64,000 nucleotides of DNA from JAWKTT01 sp041398965. GTDB lineage: Bacteria > Planctomycetota > Planctomycetia > Planctomycetales > Planctomycetaceae. Shown here piece by piece: positions 53,900 through 62,290 of this stretch. The notes beneath the pieces are model-generated. The model was given only the letters and a program-made list of their open reading frames with translations, searched no databases and had not been told where the DNA came from. Numbering within the stretch: position 1 is the stretch's first letter; each line of letters begins with the position of its first letter. The stretch lies in the NCBI GenBank assembly GCA_041398965.1, contig JAWKTT010000005.1, positions 124,001 to 188,000 of the forward strand, read 5' to 3'. A program made the position numbers and the translations under genes.

Positions 53900-55210
53900 T
53901 TAGACAGTCGCCGTTGAGGTGGACCGTTTCCTGGCGGCTTCCGCTTCTTCCTCAGAATACTTGGCGGCGGGAAACGAAACGGCGTTGCTGGTCGGGACGG
54001 GTCGGGGGAAGTGGCGTTTCCAGGCGAGGCAGCGTTTCTCGATCAGATGCCAACTGATTGCGGCGACCACGAGCGATCCCCCGAGTGTCAGCGCAAACTG
54101 GATCAATCCCATCTCGGTTTCAGACATCGATCTCAATGGAATCTGCTTCACGAGGGCATGGACCGGACGATGCAGGACATACAAGGCGTAACTGAACTGG
54201 CCGAGCAACGCGAGGGGGGCCAAGCTGAGAGCGCGAGCACTCCAGGTCTCATCCCGCAGGCTGGCAGCCCAGAAAATTAACGAAGCGTACATCAGTCCCA
54301 GCAGCGAGTGCCCTGCGGTTTGTGCCCATGGAGTGCCACTTTGCAGGATTTGCCGCCAGCGATCGAGGCCGAACAACAAGATCGCCAACCCGCAGAAACA
54401 GGGGAGGGCAAGTCGTCGTAGTCGGGCAGACCACTGTGCGTCGCGAATGGCGATGGCTGCCAAGGCCCCGAGGCAAAGGCTATCCATGCGAGTGAAGGTG
54501 CAGGCGTGCAGGACCACCTTGTCGAACCCCTGCCACAGCAACCCGCAACGTAATCCCAGAGCAAGCAGGCACTGTCCAATCGACAACTGTGTCAGTCTCC
54601 GACGGGACAACAGCGCAACGACAATCGGCCATGCGAAGTAAAATTGCTCCTCAATCGCCAGCGACCAGAAGTGGTTCAGATAGGAGATCTCCGACCAACT
54701 CCCCCGTCCGACCATCATCCAGTTTTGCAGATAACTCCAGAACCAACCCTGATCCTGCCGCAGTGTTGCCAGTTCCCCCACGAGTGGACTCTGCGGCGAG
54801 ACGCTCCCCACAACCGCTGGAATGACCCAGAAGGCGAGAATCAGCGAGAGGTAGTAGAGCGGGAATATTCGGACGGCACGACGGCCAAAGAAGCTGGAGA
54901 AATAACGCTCCCGACCCCGTGTGTCGAGCAAAATTCCGGTAATCAGAAAACCTGACAGCACGAAGAAGAGGTCGACCCCGGTCCAACCTGCGCCGGAAAT
55001 CGTGCGGATTCCCAACGAAAACAGTCGACCATCGTTCGGGATTTTCAGGCAGTCGTAGCAGAAGACCAACAAGATCGCCAGACCGCGTACTCCGTCCAAA
55101 GCCCGACAGTGACCGGAAGGTTCGGGGTCAAAAGCACGATAAGGTCCGATGGCGTTTGAAGGAGAGGCAGTCGTCCCCTCAAGGACAATGTTGTCGGTTG
55201 CGGTTGTCAT
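53900..55210 (-). CDS. Acyltransferase 3 family membrane protein
   Basis: A 436-residue polytopic O-acyltransferase. The family motif HCRALDGVRGLAILLVFCYD is followed by GWTGVDLFFVLSGFLITGIL, FFGRRAVRIFPLYYLSLILA and HFWSLAIEEQFYFAWPIV, all diagnostic. About ten helices follow. These enzymes modify sugars in surface polysaccharides or lipids with acyl groups. The start codon at 55210 overlaps the stop of the upstream GNAT gene (ATGA), so the two are translationally coupled. The stop codon is at the edge of the inverted-repeat element, so the C-terminus may have been set by an insertion. Confidence 0.9.
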   Translation of the reverse strand: MTTATDNIVLEGTTASPSNAIGPYRAFDPEPSGHCRALDGVRGLAILLVFCYDCLKIPNDGRLFSLGIRTISGAGWTGVDLFFVLSGFLITGILLDTRGRERYFSSFFGRRAVRIFPLYYLSLILAFWVIPAVVGSVSPQSPLVGELATLRQDQGWFWSYLQNWMMVGRGSWSEISYLNHFWSLAIEEQFYFAWPIVVALLSRRRLTQLSIGQCLLALGLRCGLLWQGFDKVVLHACTFTRMDSLCLGALAAIAIRDAQWSARLRRLALPCFCGLAILLFGLDRWRQILQSGTPWAQTAGHSLLGLMYASLIFWAASLRDETWSARALSLAPLALLGQFSYALYVLHRPVHALVKQIPLRSMSETEMGLIQFALTLGGSLVVAAISWHLIEKRCLAWKRHFPRPVPTSNAVSFPAAKYSEEEAEAARKRSTSTATV

Positions 55211-56586
55211 ATCTCCTCCAACTCAGCAGTCACGTCACTTTGTGGCGGTGCGTCTATCGGCGTTGGAGGTTTCGTCTGTGATGATACATCGGCGGGGCCA
55301 GACAGGAAGGAGGACATCAAGTCGCGGACCGCACGCAGTCCACTTTTTGCTTGCAAAAACATCCTCATCCGACGACTGAGCGGGAACAGACAACAGGTCA
55401 CCCGCACCGACTCGGGCCAAACATGACCAATGAACGACGACGGAGACGAACAACTGTCGACCTCGGTCAACTCGGGGAACAACTCAGTCAAATGTTGAGC
55501 CAGATGATCCATGAGCAGGAATCCGGGACACCCCCGCTCCCATTGGGGGTTCCAACCGATCTTGAAGGCGAATCCTTTGTTGCCGGAGATCAGGACGGAC
55601 AGAGAAGCGATGACATCGTTTCCGACCCGCAACTCGACGAACGCAATCTGTTGCTGAGCAGCAAGTTTTCGACACAGTTCGCGGAAGAAGGCGGCATGTT
55701 CTGCCGTACTGAGAAGTGCGGTGCCAACGGTCGCTTTCCAACCCATCGATTCCAGCGTCAACAGCGTTTCAGCCGATGCGGGTATTTTGTCGGTTTCTCT
55801 TTGAACCGTCACCGAGACCAATCCGAATCGTTCGAGCCAGCGACGGCCTCGACGTAACGACTTTGCCCGTTTCGAGGAACAGGCTTCCCGTCTTGGCACT
55901 TCGTTGGGGTTCGCTCGCAGCAGTCTCGCCCGATTCCAGATTCGTCCAGCGACCTCTCCCAATTGGTTGTCGGCTGATGACCTCTGGAGATGCTCTGCTT
56001 CGGTCGAGTCGAGCACAAGTCGTGGGAACTCGACTGCGTGCCACCCTTCTGTTCGGACAAATTTCCAGAAGGCCGCAAGGGCGATTTGTTCCGTTCCCGG
56101 TGCCAGCAGCAGCCCATTCCGAAAGGTGTAGGTGTTCTGCCAGCATCGCAGAATGGCAAACGGATTCATCGCCGATGGGGGAACCTCTTCAAAGAGCCCC
56201 CAAGCCACCAGTCGACCGTCGGGCATTTCGCCCCAGACGGCCAATGGAGGTCGCTCTATCGACAACCAAGTTGCTGCGGTTGATGCAAACGAAGGGGAAA
56301 GAAAGACGTTCGGTGTGCTCGCACACTGTTCTAAGGCTCGCCATTGATCCCGAGTGACAGCAGGGAGATCGCGTAGCGATGCCGAGTAGAACTGGATCGA
56401 CTCTGCGACGGGACTCTCGCTCCCCAACGTCGACGCACGTTCTTTTGCAGCTTTCTCTGTTGGCGTGAATCGTTCCGCAGATATCAAGTCGTCGGGAAAA
56501 AGCTGGACCATCGGCATCGACACGCCCTGTAGACGTTCGTTCAGGTCGAACTGCGTCACCACACGATCATTCACATCGACGCTCAT
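55207..56586 (-). CDS. GNAT (CelD/BcsL-type) acetyltransferase-like protein
   Basis: A protein of about 459 residues from MSVDVNDRVVTQFDLNERL (56586; longer frame to 56838 and the ATG in MPMVQLFPDD are alternatives). The C-terminal half resembles the Acetyltransf_6 domain found in cellulose- and exopolysaccharide-linked CelD proteins: WRALEQCASTPNVFLSPSF near the start, then FFRELCRKLAAQQQIAFVEL and GFAFKIGWNPQWERGCPGFL. Overlap with the acyltransferase-3 gene suggests joint modification of a surface glycan. Acceptor unknown. No clear Shine-Dalgarno sequence, so the start is uncertain. Confidence 0.75.
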   Translation of the reverse strand: MSVDVNDRVVTQFDLNERLQGVSMPMVQLFPDDLISAERFTPTEKAAKERASTLGSESPVAESIQFYSASLRDLPAVTRDQWRALEQCASTPNVFLSPSFASTAATWLSIERPPLAVWGEMPDGRLVAWGLFEEVPPSAMNPFAILRCWQNTYTFRNGLLLAPGTEQIALAAFWKFVRTEGWHAVEFPRLVLDSTEAEHLQRSSADNQLGEVAGRIWNRARLLRANPNEVPRREACSSKRAKSLRRGRRWLERFGLVSVTVQRETDKIPASAETLLTLESMGWKATVGTALLSTAEHAAFFRELCRKLAAQQQIAFVELRVGNDVIASLSVLISGNKGFAFKIGWNPQWERGCPGFLLMDHLAQHLTELFPELTEVDSCSSPSSFIGHVWPESVRVTCCLFPLSRRMRMFLQAKSGLRAVRDLMSSFLSGPADVSSQTKPPTPIDAPPQSDVTAELEEI

Positions 56587-57004
56587 GGCAGCAAGACAAC
56601 CGGGCCGACCAAACGGTCTCCCGGGGTGAACCAGTGGGAGACCAGGAACAGACAATGACGCTATCTGACTCAGGGATGTTACTACCTTAGGCCATAAACT
56701 CGATCTTGGCTCGACCGATGTGTTCGGGTTTACGGGGGACACGAACGACTTTTCCAGTTGTAACGGCCTTGAGGCCCCAACCGAGGTCCCATTTTGGCAT
56801 CGTGATGCCCGAAACAGGGGGATTTTCCCACAAAGCAACCGGTCTTGGGGGGAGACTGTGGAATCGTCTACACTACTTCGGTGAAATTAGTTCGGGGCTG
56901 CATTCGCACACTTTCTCCCAGTGCGAATGACGCAGAAGAGACTGCTAAGCGGGACTTGGCGGCGGGGGGGAGGAGATTATTGGCAAGGATGTCAGGACTC
57001 TGAA

Positions 57005-57760
57005 ATGTGGAAACTTCGCAACAAATTCATTATCCGCACCCTCGCGAAGGTGGGGGCGTTTGCGGCTCGTCTTTGGTTCCGAACAATGCGGAACACCATC
57101 TACACCGAGCGAGATCACATCTGCCCCTACACGGAGACTGGGGATGAACGTCATCTCTACTGTCTCTGGCATGACGAGATTCTCGGAGTCATTTTCTCGG
57201 GACCTTGCTTAAACGTCTCAGGATTGGTGAGTCATCACGCAGATGGCTCGTGGGTGGCCGACATGATGAACGCCGTCGGCTTGCGGGCAATTCGTGGCTC
57301 AAGTAGCCGAGGGGGAGCCGCCGCACTTCGTGAAATGATTCGGGACGCTGAAGGTTGGCACATCTGCATTGCGACCGATGGTCCACGTGGACCTCGTCAT
57401 GAAGTGAAAACCGGACTGATCTATCTTGCGTCACAGACCGGTCGGGGGATTGTCCCGACGGCTTTTGTCGGGGAAAACACTTGGAAGCCCAAGGGGAAGT
57501 GGACCGATCTCGTTGTTCCGAAGCCATTCTCTCGAACCCATCTCGCCGGTTCCGCTCCGATGTATGTCCCTCCCGGACTTTCGAAGTCCGAACTCGAACC
57601 GTATCGCCTGAAACTGCAACGGCAGATGGACCAGTTGCACGACCGTCTCGAACGTCTGGCCCAAGGAGAGACGGTCGACCTCTTTGCCCCCGCTGAAGGG
57701 GATGCCACCGATAACATGGTCGAAAGTGCAACCGACGTCTCGCAGCAGCGAGCGGCATAG
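57005..57760 (+). CDS. Lysophospholipid acyltransferase-like protein (DUF374)
   Basis: A 251-residue protein starting MWKLRNKFIIRTLAKVGAFA (57005, AGGA upstream). Family motifs are CLWHDEILGVIFSG, the N-terminal HDE acid/base pair; GSSSRGGAAALREMIRD; and the phosphate-binding-like ATDGPRGPRHEVKTG. These match DUF374 proteins, relatives of LpxL/PlsC acyltransferases that act on lipid A-like lipids. One membrane-associated helix at the N-terminus. It lies alone, with a bidirectional terminator further on. Substrate is unproven. Confidence 0.85.
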   Translation: MWKLRNKFIIRTLAKVGAFAARLWFRTMRNTIYTERDHICPYTETGDERHLYCLWHDEILGVIFSGPCLNVSGLVSHHADGSWVADMMNAVGLRAIRGSSSRGGAAALREMIRDAEGWHICIATDGPRGPRHEVKTGLIYLASQTGRGIVPTAFVGENTWKPKGKWTDLVVPKPFSRTHLAGSAPMYVPPGLSKSELEPYRLKLQRQMDQLHDRLERLAQGETVDLFAPAEGDATDNMVESATDVSQQRAA

Positions 57761-58253
57761 GTCGTTGAATGACGCGGTCCCAACATTGCAAAGTCAGGAA
57801 CTCGATCGCAATCGATCCGTGATTCCCGATTGAGAACTGTATGCGTCGAGAGGTGAGCGCAAAAAAGAGCCGTCCGCGTTTCGAGGGGGAAGAAACGCGG
57901 ACGGCGAATTGCAAGTGAGGTCGGGGAGCCTGAAGGTGTGCATCTTCTCGCGAGGAACACGCGAATCTGCGGTTTGACACTGGGAGGGGAACCTGTGTCA
58001 GAAACTCTCAGTTACTCAACCCGACCAGACCTGAAGCAGGCAGATGCACTCGCAGTCTGCCGCACTCTTTATTTCGACCGTTCCGTTTCTCGGGGTGTGA
58101 CAATTCTTTGGGAAGTCACTCTGCAAGGATGCTGACAGTTCCCCTAGGCAATCCCACGGTAACAGATGTAACGGTTATTCCTCTTCATGTGTGCGTCACA
58201 TTGTCGGCGGAAGCGTTTTACGTTCTCGGTGCCGGGCGAGGCACAAACAGGCC
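57761..58253. other. Convergent intergenic region with terminator, no gene seen
   Basis: About 490 bases between convergent stops. The strong hairpin at 57869-57905 is described separately. The remainder, 57906-58253, is the long 3' side of the esterase gene; its open frames have no ribosome site or motif. Confidence 0.45.
57862..57905 (-). terminator. 14-bp perfect hairpin with T tract on the minus strand
   Basis: gccgtccgcgtttc (57869-57882) pairs perfectly with gaaacgcggacggc (57892-57905). On the minus strand the stem is followed by TCTTTTTT, a classical terminator, about 350 bases beyond the esterase stop at 58254. It could also end the plus-strand DUF374 transcript. Confidence 0.75.
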
Positions 58254-59516
58254 TTATTGGGAGCTGAGTTCAAGGGTGACGGTGTTGTTGCCGGACGCGA
58301 TGCGGAATGTCAGTGGGCTCTGGTCAACATCTTCCGCAGAGATGCGGGAGACGTCTTCAATGGTCGGCTCCGGGACGACAGTTCCGAGCGACTTGACGAC
58401 GATCTTGTAGGTGCCGACCGTCGGGCCAACCGAGGCGGGAATCGAAAACTTTCCGTGGGCCACCATCGCGCAGGGGACTGGGAGTCGATTGGCGACATCG
58501 TCACTTGGGGCAAAGGTAATCATCCCCCAACGGAGCGGTTGGCCATCGAGTTTGATCTCCCCGGAAACACTGGCTCGTTCCCCCTGTTGGAGCAGTTGAT
58601 TTGTCTGCATCCAGTCGCGAAGACGGTCCCCCCAGGTTGACAGGATCGGGTCGCCGGGGGCGAGTCCCACTCCGTGAGGGCCGTTCTGATAGACATGCAG
58701 TTCGGCTGGCACCCCCTGTTCGACCAAGGCTCGGTAATAGACCAGGCTGTTCTGCACTGGGACCCCTTTGTCTGCACCGGTATGGAACAGAAAAGTTGGT
58801 GGTGTCTCTTTCGTCACCTGGGTTTCGTTGGACAGCGACTCGATCAGAGCCGGATCGGGATTGTCACCCAACAGGTTACGGACCGAGCCTTTATGTCCGA
58901 AGTCCGACTTGAAGCTGATGACTGGGTAGCACAGGATACTGAAGTCGGGACGGCAACTGACACGGTCGATCGGATCGGTCGCTGCGGGGTCACCGGCATC
59001 GAAATGGGTCGACACAGTCGAGGCAAGATGCCCGCCGGCACTGAACCCCATCACGCCGATCTGGTGCTCAGAAAGCTTCAGTTCTTTTGCGTGGGCTCGA
59101 ACGTATCGGATTGCCCGTTGGGCATCGTGCATGGGGGCGGGGTGATGATACCGCGACCCAAGTCGATACTTGACAACGACACCAGTTACCCCCATCCGAT
59201 TGAAAAATTTGGCGACCTGATGCCCCTCATGATCGTACGCCAAGGCGCCATATCCCCCACCAGGACAGATGACAACTGCCGTCTGCGTGGGGTGCTCTCC
59301 TGTTGCGGGATAAATGCGAATCGACGGCTTATCAACCTCTTCCTCACCCTTTGCTCCGGGAGCCCCTGTTGGCCAAAGAAGAATCGGTTCTGGCCCGACA
59401 TCTGCCGCATGGGACGATTCTGAACCAAGTCCTGCGAAAATCATCAACAGAGCGAAGACTCCCCATTTCGACGTTTGAAACGATGTGAGTCTCATTCGAT
59501 ACAACGGTGCGAGCAT
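58254..59516 (-). CDS. Secreted alpha/beta-hydrolase (BD-FAE/esterase-like) with C-terminal beta domain
   Basis: The start at MLAPLYRMRLTSFQTS (59516, AGAGG upstream) gives 420 residues; MRLTSF at 59492 is an alternative. A signal peptide ending near SHA-ADV precedes the hydrolase core: VICPGGGYGALAYDHEG (oxyanion glycines), nucleophile elbow GVMGFSAGGHLA (Ser), FLFHTGADKGVPVQNS (Asp) and YQNGPHGVGLAPGD (His). The last 100 residues (ASVSGEIKLDGQPLRWGMIT, GTYKIVVKSLGT) form a separate transthyretin-like or carboxypeptidase-regulatory-like beta domain typical of planctomycete exported proteins. Likely deacetylates or de-esterifies polysaccharides outside the cytoplasm. Confidence 0.85.
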   Translation of the reverse strand: MLAPLYRMRLTSFQTSKWGVFALLMIFAGLGSESSHAADVGPEPILLWPTGAPGAKGEEEVDKPSIRIYPATGEHPTQTAVVICPGGGYGALAYDHEGHQVAKFFNRMGVTGVVVKYRLGSRYHHPAPMHDAQRAIRYVRAHAKELKLSEHQIGVMGFSAGGHLASTVSTHFDAGDPAATDPIDRVSCRPDFSILCYPVISFKSDFGHKGSVRNLLGDNPDPALIESLSNETQVTKETPPTFLFHTGADKGVPVQNSLVYYRALVEQGVPAELHVYQNGPHGVGLAPGDPILSTWGDRLRDWMQTNQLLQQGERASVSGEIKLDGQPLRWGMITFAPSDDVANRLPVPCAMVAHGKFSIPASVGPTVGTYKIVVKSLGTVVPEPTIEDVSRISAEDVDQSPLTFRIASGNNTVTLELSSQ

Positions 59517-59671
59517 GGTCAACCTCTTCGAGGAAAGGGGACAAGGGGGAGCCGAGTAATCCGGGGGGACCGCGTCGACATTCTCTGGACTGGATCGGAT
59601 TGTGTCGCTGAGTTCTGCGATGCACATGCGGTAGGTTGTACAATTCGGAGCATCTTCTTCACAATAGAACG

Positions 59672-60574
59672 ATGATGACTCACCACCTCACACAATCTCT
59701 GGACCAGCGACACACCCGGTTGCGACGCGCCGTGCTGGGGACGCTTTCACTCTTGTGCCTGTTGCTTCATTCAGGACAAGGGGTGATTGAGGTCACCGAG
59801 GACGAGCGGGAGTCGACGTTGCCGGTCTATCAGGAACCGGACGCCGAACATCCCTCCGTCGCACTCGATCATGAACTCTTCTCGTTAGACCAGGTTCGTG
59901 ATCGACGACCGCTGGACGATCTGGCCGACACGATTTCCTATTACGGTGTGCTGAATCATGTGCGCCGCGTCGACGCAGACGCGCTTAAGAAAGCGGCGAG
60001 CGAATTCCTGGATCAGCGTTGGAAAGTCTCCGAGTTTAAGGACTATCCGCGGGATAAATTTGAACCCTTTGTCGATATGTGGTTACAACAGAACCCAAGG
60101 CATCCCTATCGCGGACAACCAGTCACTCTGGCGGGGCACTTGAATTTACTCCGCGTACGCGATCACGATGTGAATCCATACGGGTTGTCCCCCGTCTATG
60201 AGGCCTACCTCTACACCGACGATTCGCAAAGCTATCCTGCAACGATTATCTTTACGGAGAATCCCGATCAGTTGCCTGCGGGAGCACAACGTTCGGAGAG
60301 TGTGGAAGTCACGGGCTACTTTTTGAAGATGTATAGCTATCGAGCTGTTTCCGGGAAAACAAATTATTCTCCACTCATTCTCGCGAAGGAAATTCGATAC
60401 CTTCCTGCCAACGACATCACATTTTCCAGTCAGACGCAAATACTGATTGCGGTGGCGATCATCGCCTTAATTGGCCTGTTGTTGGTGTTCCTCTGGTGGT
60501 CTGGGCGGGCCGAGCGGCAACGCCGCCGACAACGTCAACAGGCCGTTCAAGCCAGTTTGCCTCCGATTGACTGA
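59672..60574 (+). CDS. Membrane protein of unknown function with two membrane segments
   Basis: A 300-residue protein starting at MMTHHLTQSLDQRHTRLRRA (59672; 59675 also possible). An N-terminal hydrophobic helix (VLGTLSLLCLLLHSG) anchors a soluble extracytoplasmic domain of about 210 residues (LDDLADTISYYGVLNHVRRV, VTLAGHLNLLRVRDHDVNPY, SESVEVTGYFLKMYSYRAV). The domain has an OB-fold-like beta pattern. A C-terminal helix (QILIAVAIIALIGLLLVFLW) and a basic tail follow. I do not recognise the family. It is divergent from the esterase and about 100 bases upstream of purN. Confidence 0.7.
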   Translation: MMTHHLTQSLDQRHTRLRRAVLGTLSLLCLLLHSGQGVIEVTEDERESTLPVYQEPDAEHPSVALDHELFSLDQVRDRRPLDDLADTISYYGVLNHVRRVDADALKKAASEFLDQRWKVSEFKDYPRDKFEPFVDMWLQQNPRHPYRGQPVTLAGHLNLLRVRDHDVNPYGLSPVYEAYLYTDDSQSYPATIIFTENPDQLPAGAQRSESVEVTGYFLKMYSYRAVSGKTNYSPLILAKEIRYLPANDITFSSQTQILIAVAIIALIGLLLVFLWWSGRAERQRRRQRQQAVQASLPPID

Positions 60575-60671
60575 CGCGTGGTTTTTCCCAGATATACGCT
60601 TGGTGTTTCCCGCATATCAAGTGTGGGGCTCAACGCGGGTCTTTTCCTAACACTTACGACGGATTGCTGAC

Positions 60672-61355
60672 GTGTCTGAAATGTCTCCGGTGCTTTCGAT
60701 TGCAGTGTTGATTTCTGGAGGAGGGACGACGCTCACGAACTTGTTGCAGCGAATTGATGCAAAAGAATTGCGGGCCAACGTTTGCTTAGTGTTAGCGAGT
60801 CGCGAATGTACGGGAGTCGAAAAGTCACAGAGAGCCGGTTTGCCAACACGAGTTCTGCCTCAAAAGGAATATCGCGACACCGCAAGTTACAGCGAAGCTG
60901 TGTTTCGTTGTTGCCGTGAGGCCGGGGTCGACTATGTCGTCTTAGGAGGCTTTCTGACACGGCTGGCAATTCCTGCAGATTTCATCAATCGGGTCATCAA
61001 CATTCACCCATCGCTCATCCCTGCCTTTTGCGGTGAGGGGATGTTTGGCCATCATGTTCATGAAGCCGCCCTGGCTCGCGGGGTGAAGGTGAGTGGTTGT
61101 ACGGTCCACTTTTGTGATGGTGAATACGATCACGGACCGATCATCTTGCAGCGGACCGTTCCCGTGCTCGACGATGACACTGCCGACAGCTTGCAGCAAC
61201 GGGTCTTCGCCGCCGAGTGCGAGGCTCTTCCGGCTGCGTTGCAACTCATCGCAACTGGACTGTTTCGTGTCGAAGGGACACACGTTCGACTCAAAAGCGA
61301 TTCCAGAGACATCACTGTTCCAGCGGAATCGCCGGTTGAGCCAGCGATACGCTGA
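60672..61355 (+). CDS. purN: Phosphoribosylglycinamide formyltransferase-like protein
   Basis: Transfers formyl from 10-formyltetrahydrofolate to GAR in purine synthesis. From GTG 60672 (227 residues) or ATG 60681. It has the phosphoribosyl loop LISGGGTTLTNLLQ, which replaces the more common SGNGSNLQA. The catalytic INIHPSLIPAF (Asn and His) and HFCDGEYDHGPIILQ with the catalytic Asp are kept. About 30 residues longer than the E. coli enzyme, with a divergent C-terminal extension. The active-site triad supports function, but the altered first loop makes another formyl-donor use possible. A Fae-like gene follows by 214 bases. Confidence 0.85.
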   Translation: MSEMSPVLSIAVLISGGGTTLTNLLQRIDAKELRANVCLVLASRECTGVEKSQRAGLPTRVLPQKEYRDTASYSEAVFRCCREAGVDYVVLGGFLTRLAIPADFINRVINIHPSLIPAFCGEGMFGHHVHEAALARGVKVSGCTVHFCDGEYDHGPIILQRTVPVLDDDTADSLQQRVFAAECEALPAALQLIATGLFRVEGTHVRLKSDSRDITVPAESPVEPAIR

Positions 61356-61569
61356 CGTTCCAGCGATCCCAATTGCTGGGATCGCCCTTTGGTGTTCGGA
61401 GGGGGCTCGGTGTTCGGGCGAGAAAACGCTCCGTTTGCTTTGCAGTCTGGGAGCAAATCTGCGACAACGCGATGACGATGTGGGAGCTGTTCTTTTCTGC
61501 AATCATCACGCCACATCACCAAAGCCAGCCAATCACTTATCAATACGCGATTTCTTCGGGAGTAGACTG

Positions 61570-62124
61570 ATGGGACAGGGGCAAGAACGGATTGTCATGC
61601 GGACGGGGGAGGCTTTGGTCGAAGCGGCACCGGCGTGGTCAGCGGCCGAACCGGAGGTGGTCATCGGCGAACTCGATGGTCCCGTCGGTCATGCCATCGC
61701 GAATCTGCTGGGAGATCAGATCAAGGGGCACTCACGAGTCTTTGCGATTCTCAACTGCGATGTTCAAGTTCGTCCGACGACGCTGATGGTCAGCAAGGTG
61801 ACGGTGAAAAACGAGCGATACACCAACATCCTGATGGGGACCGTGCAGGCCGCCATCGCCAATGGGGTGCTGGATGCTGTTCGAGCGGGAGACATTCCCA
61901 AGGAAAAGGCGAACGATCTCGGGATCATTGTCTCGGTTTGGCTTGATCCCAGTGTGGTTGATGTGGAGATCGATCATCAGATTCTGTTCGACACCCATCG
62001 AGCTGCGACCGCAAAGGCGCTCGGCAAAGCCATGCGGCACGAGCCAAGCATCGACTGGCTGTTAGAGAATCAGGATCAGGTGCAGCACTGCTTCCACGAG
62101 ATGGCACTTAAAGGGGAAATCTAA
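61570..62124 (+). CDS. Formaldehyde-activating enzyme (Fae) family protein, catalytic His not conserved
   Basis: A 184-residue protein from MGQGQERIVMRTGEALVEAA (61570, GGGAG at 8 bases). The open frame continues back to 61093, but that is purN antisense-like space and is not used. It aligns with Fae over almost its full length: GEALVE, GPVGHAIANLL, VRPTTLMVSKVTVKN, GTVQAAIANGVLDAVRAGDI, NDLGIIVSVWLDP, HRAATAKALGKAM. In Fae proper a histidine lies in AHIDLIIG; here the equivalent stretch reads VVIGELDG, with no His. Planctomycetes are known to carry the tetrahydromethanopterin C1 pathway and Fae paralogues. This one probably binds the pterin or has a changed role. Confidence 0.8.
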   Translation: MGQGQERIVMRTGEALVEAAPAWSAAEPEVVIGELDGPVGHAIANLLGDQIKGHSRVFAILNCDVQVRPTTLMVSKVTVKNERYTNILMGTVQAAIANGVLDAVRAGDIPKEKANDLGIIVSVWLDPSVVDVEIDHQILFDTHRAATAKALGKAMRHEPSIDWLLENQDQVQHCFHEMALKGEI

Positions 62125-62290
62125 GGCTTCGACGGACAGGGGCTGCGATCAGGAATGTGCTTCACCAGTGACGTGGCATCTGCGGGAGCGTGATGACATG
62201 GCATCGCCATGGCGAAGTTGAAGCAGGGTGGTTCGTCGGGCGAACGGTTCATTCATCACTCGATAGAGCGAGTAGAGGTTTAGGTCGAGT

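Noticed and set aside
61093..61569. Upstream extension of the Fae-like frame
   Set aside because: It overlaps purN in another frame; the ATG at 61570 has a GGGAG site and matches the Fae start.
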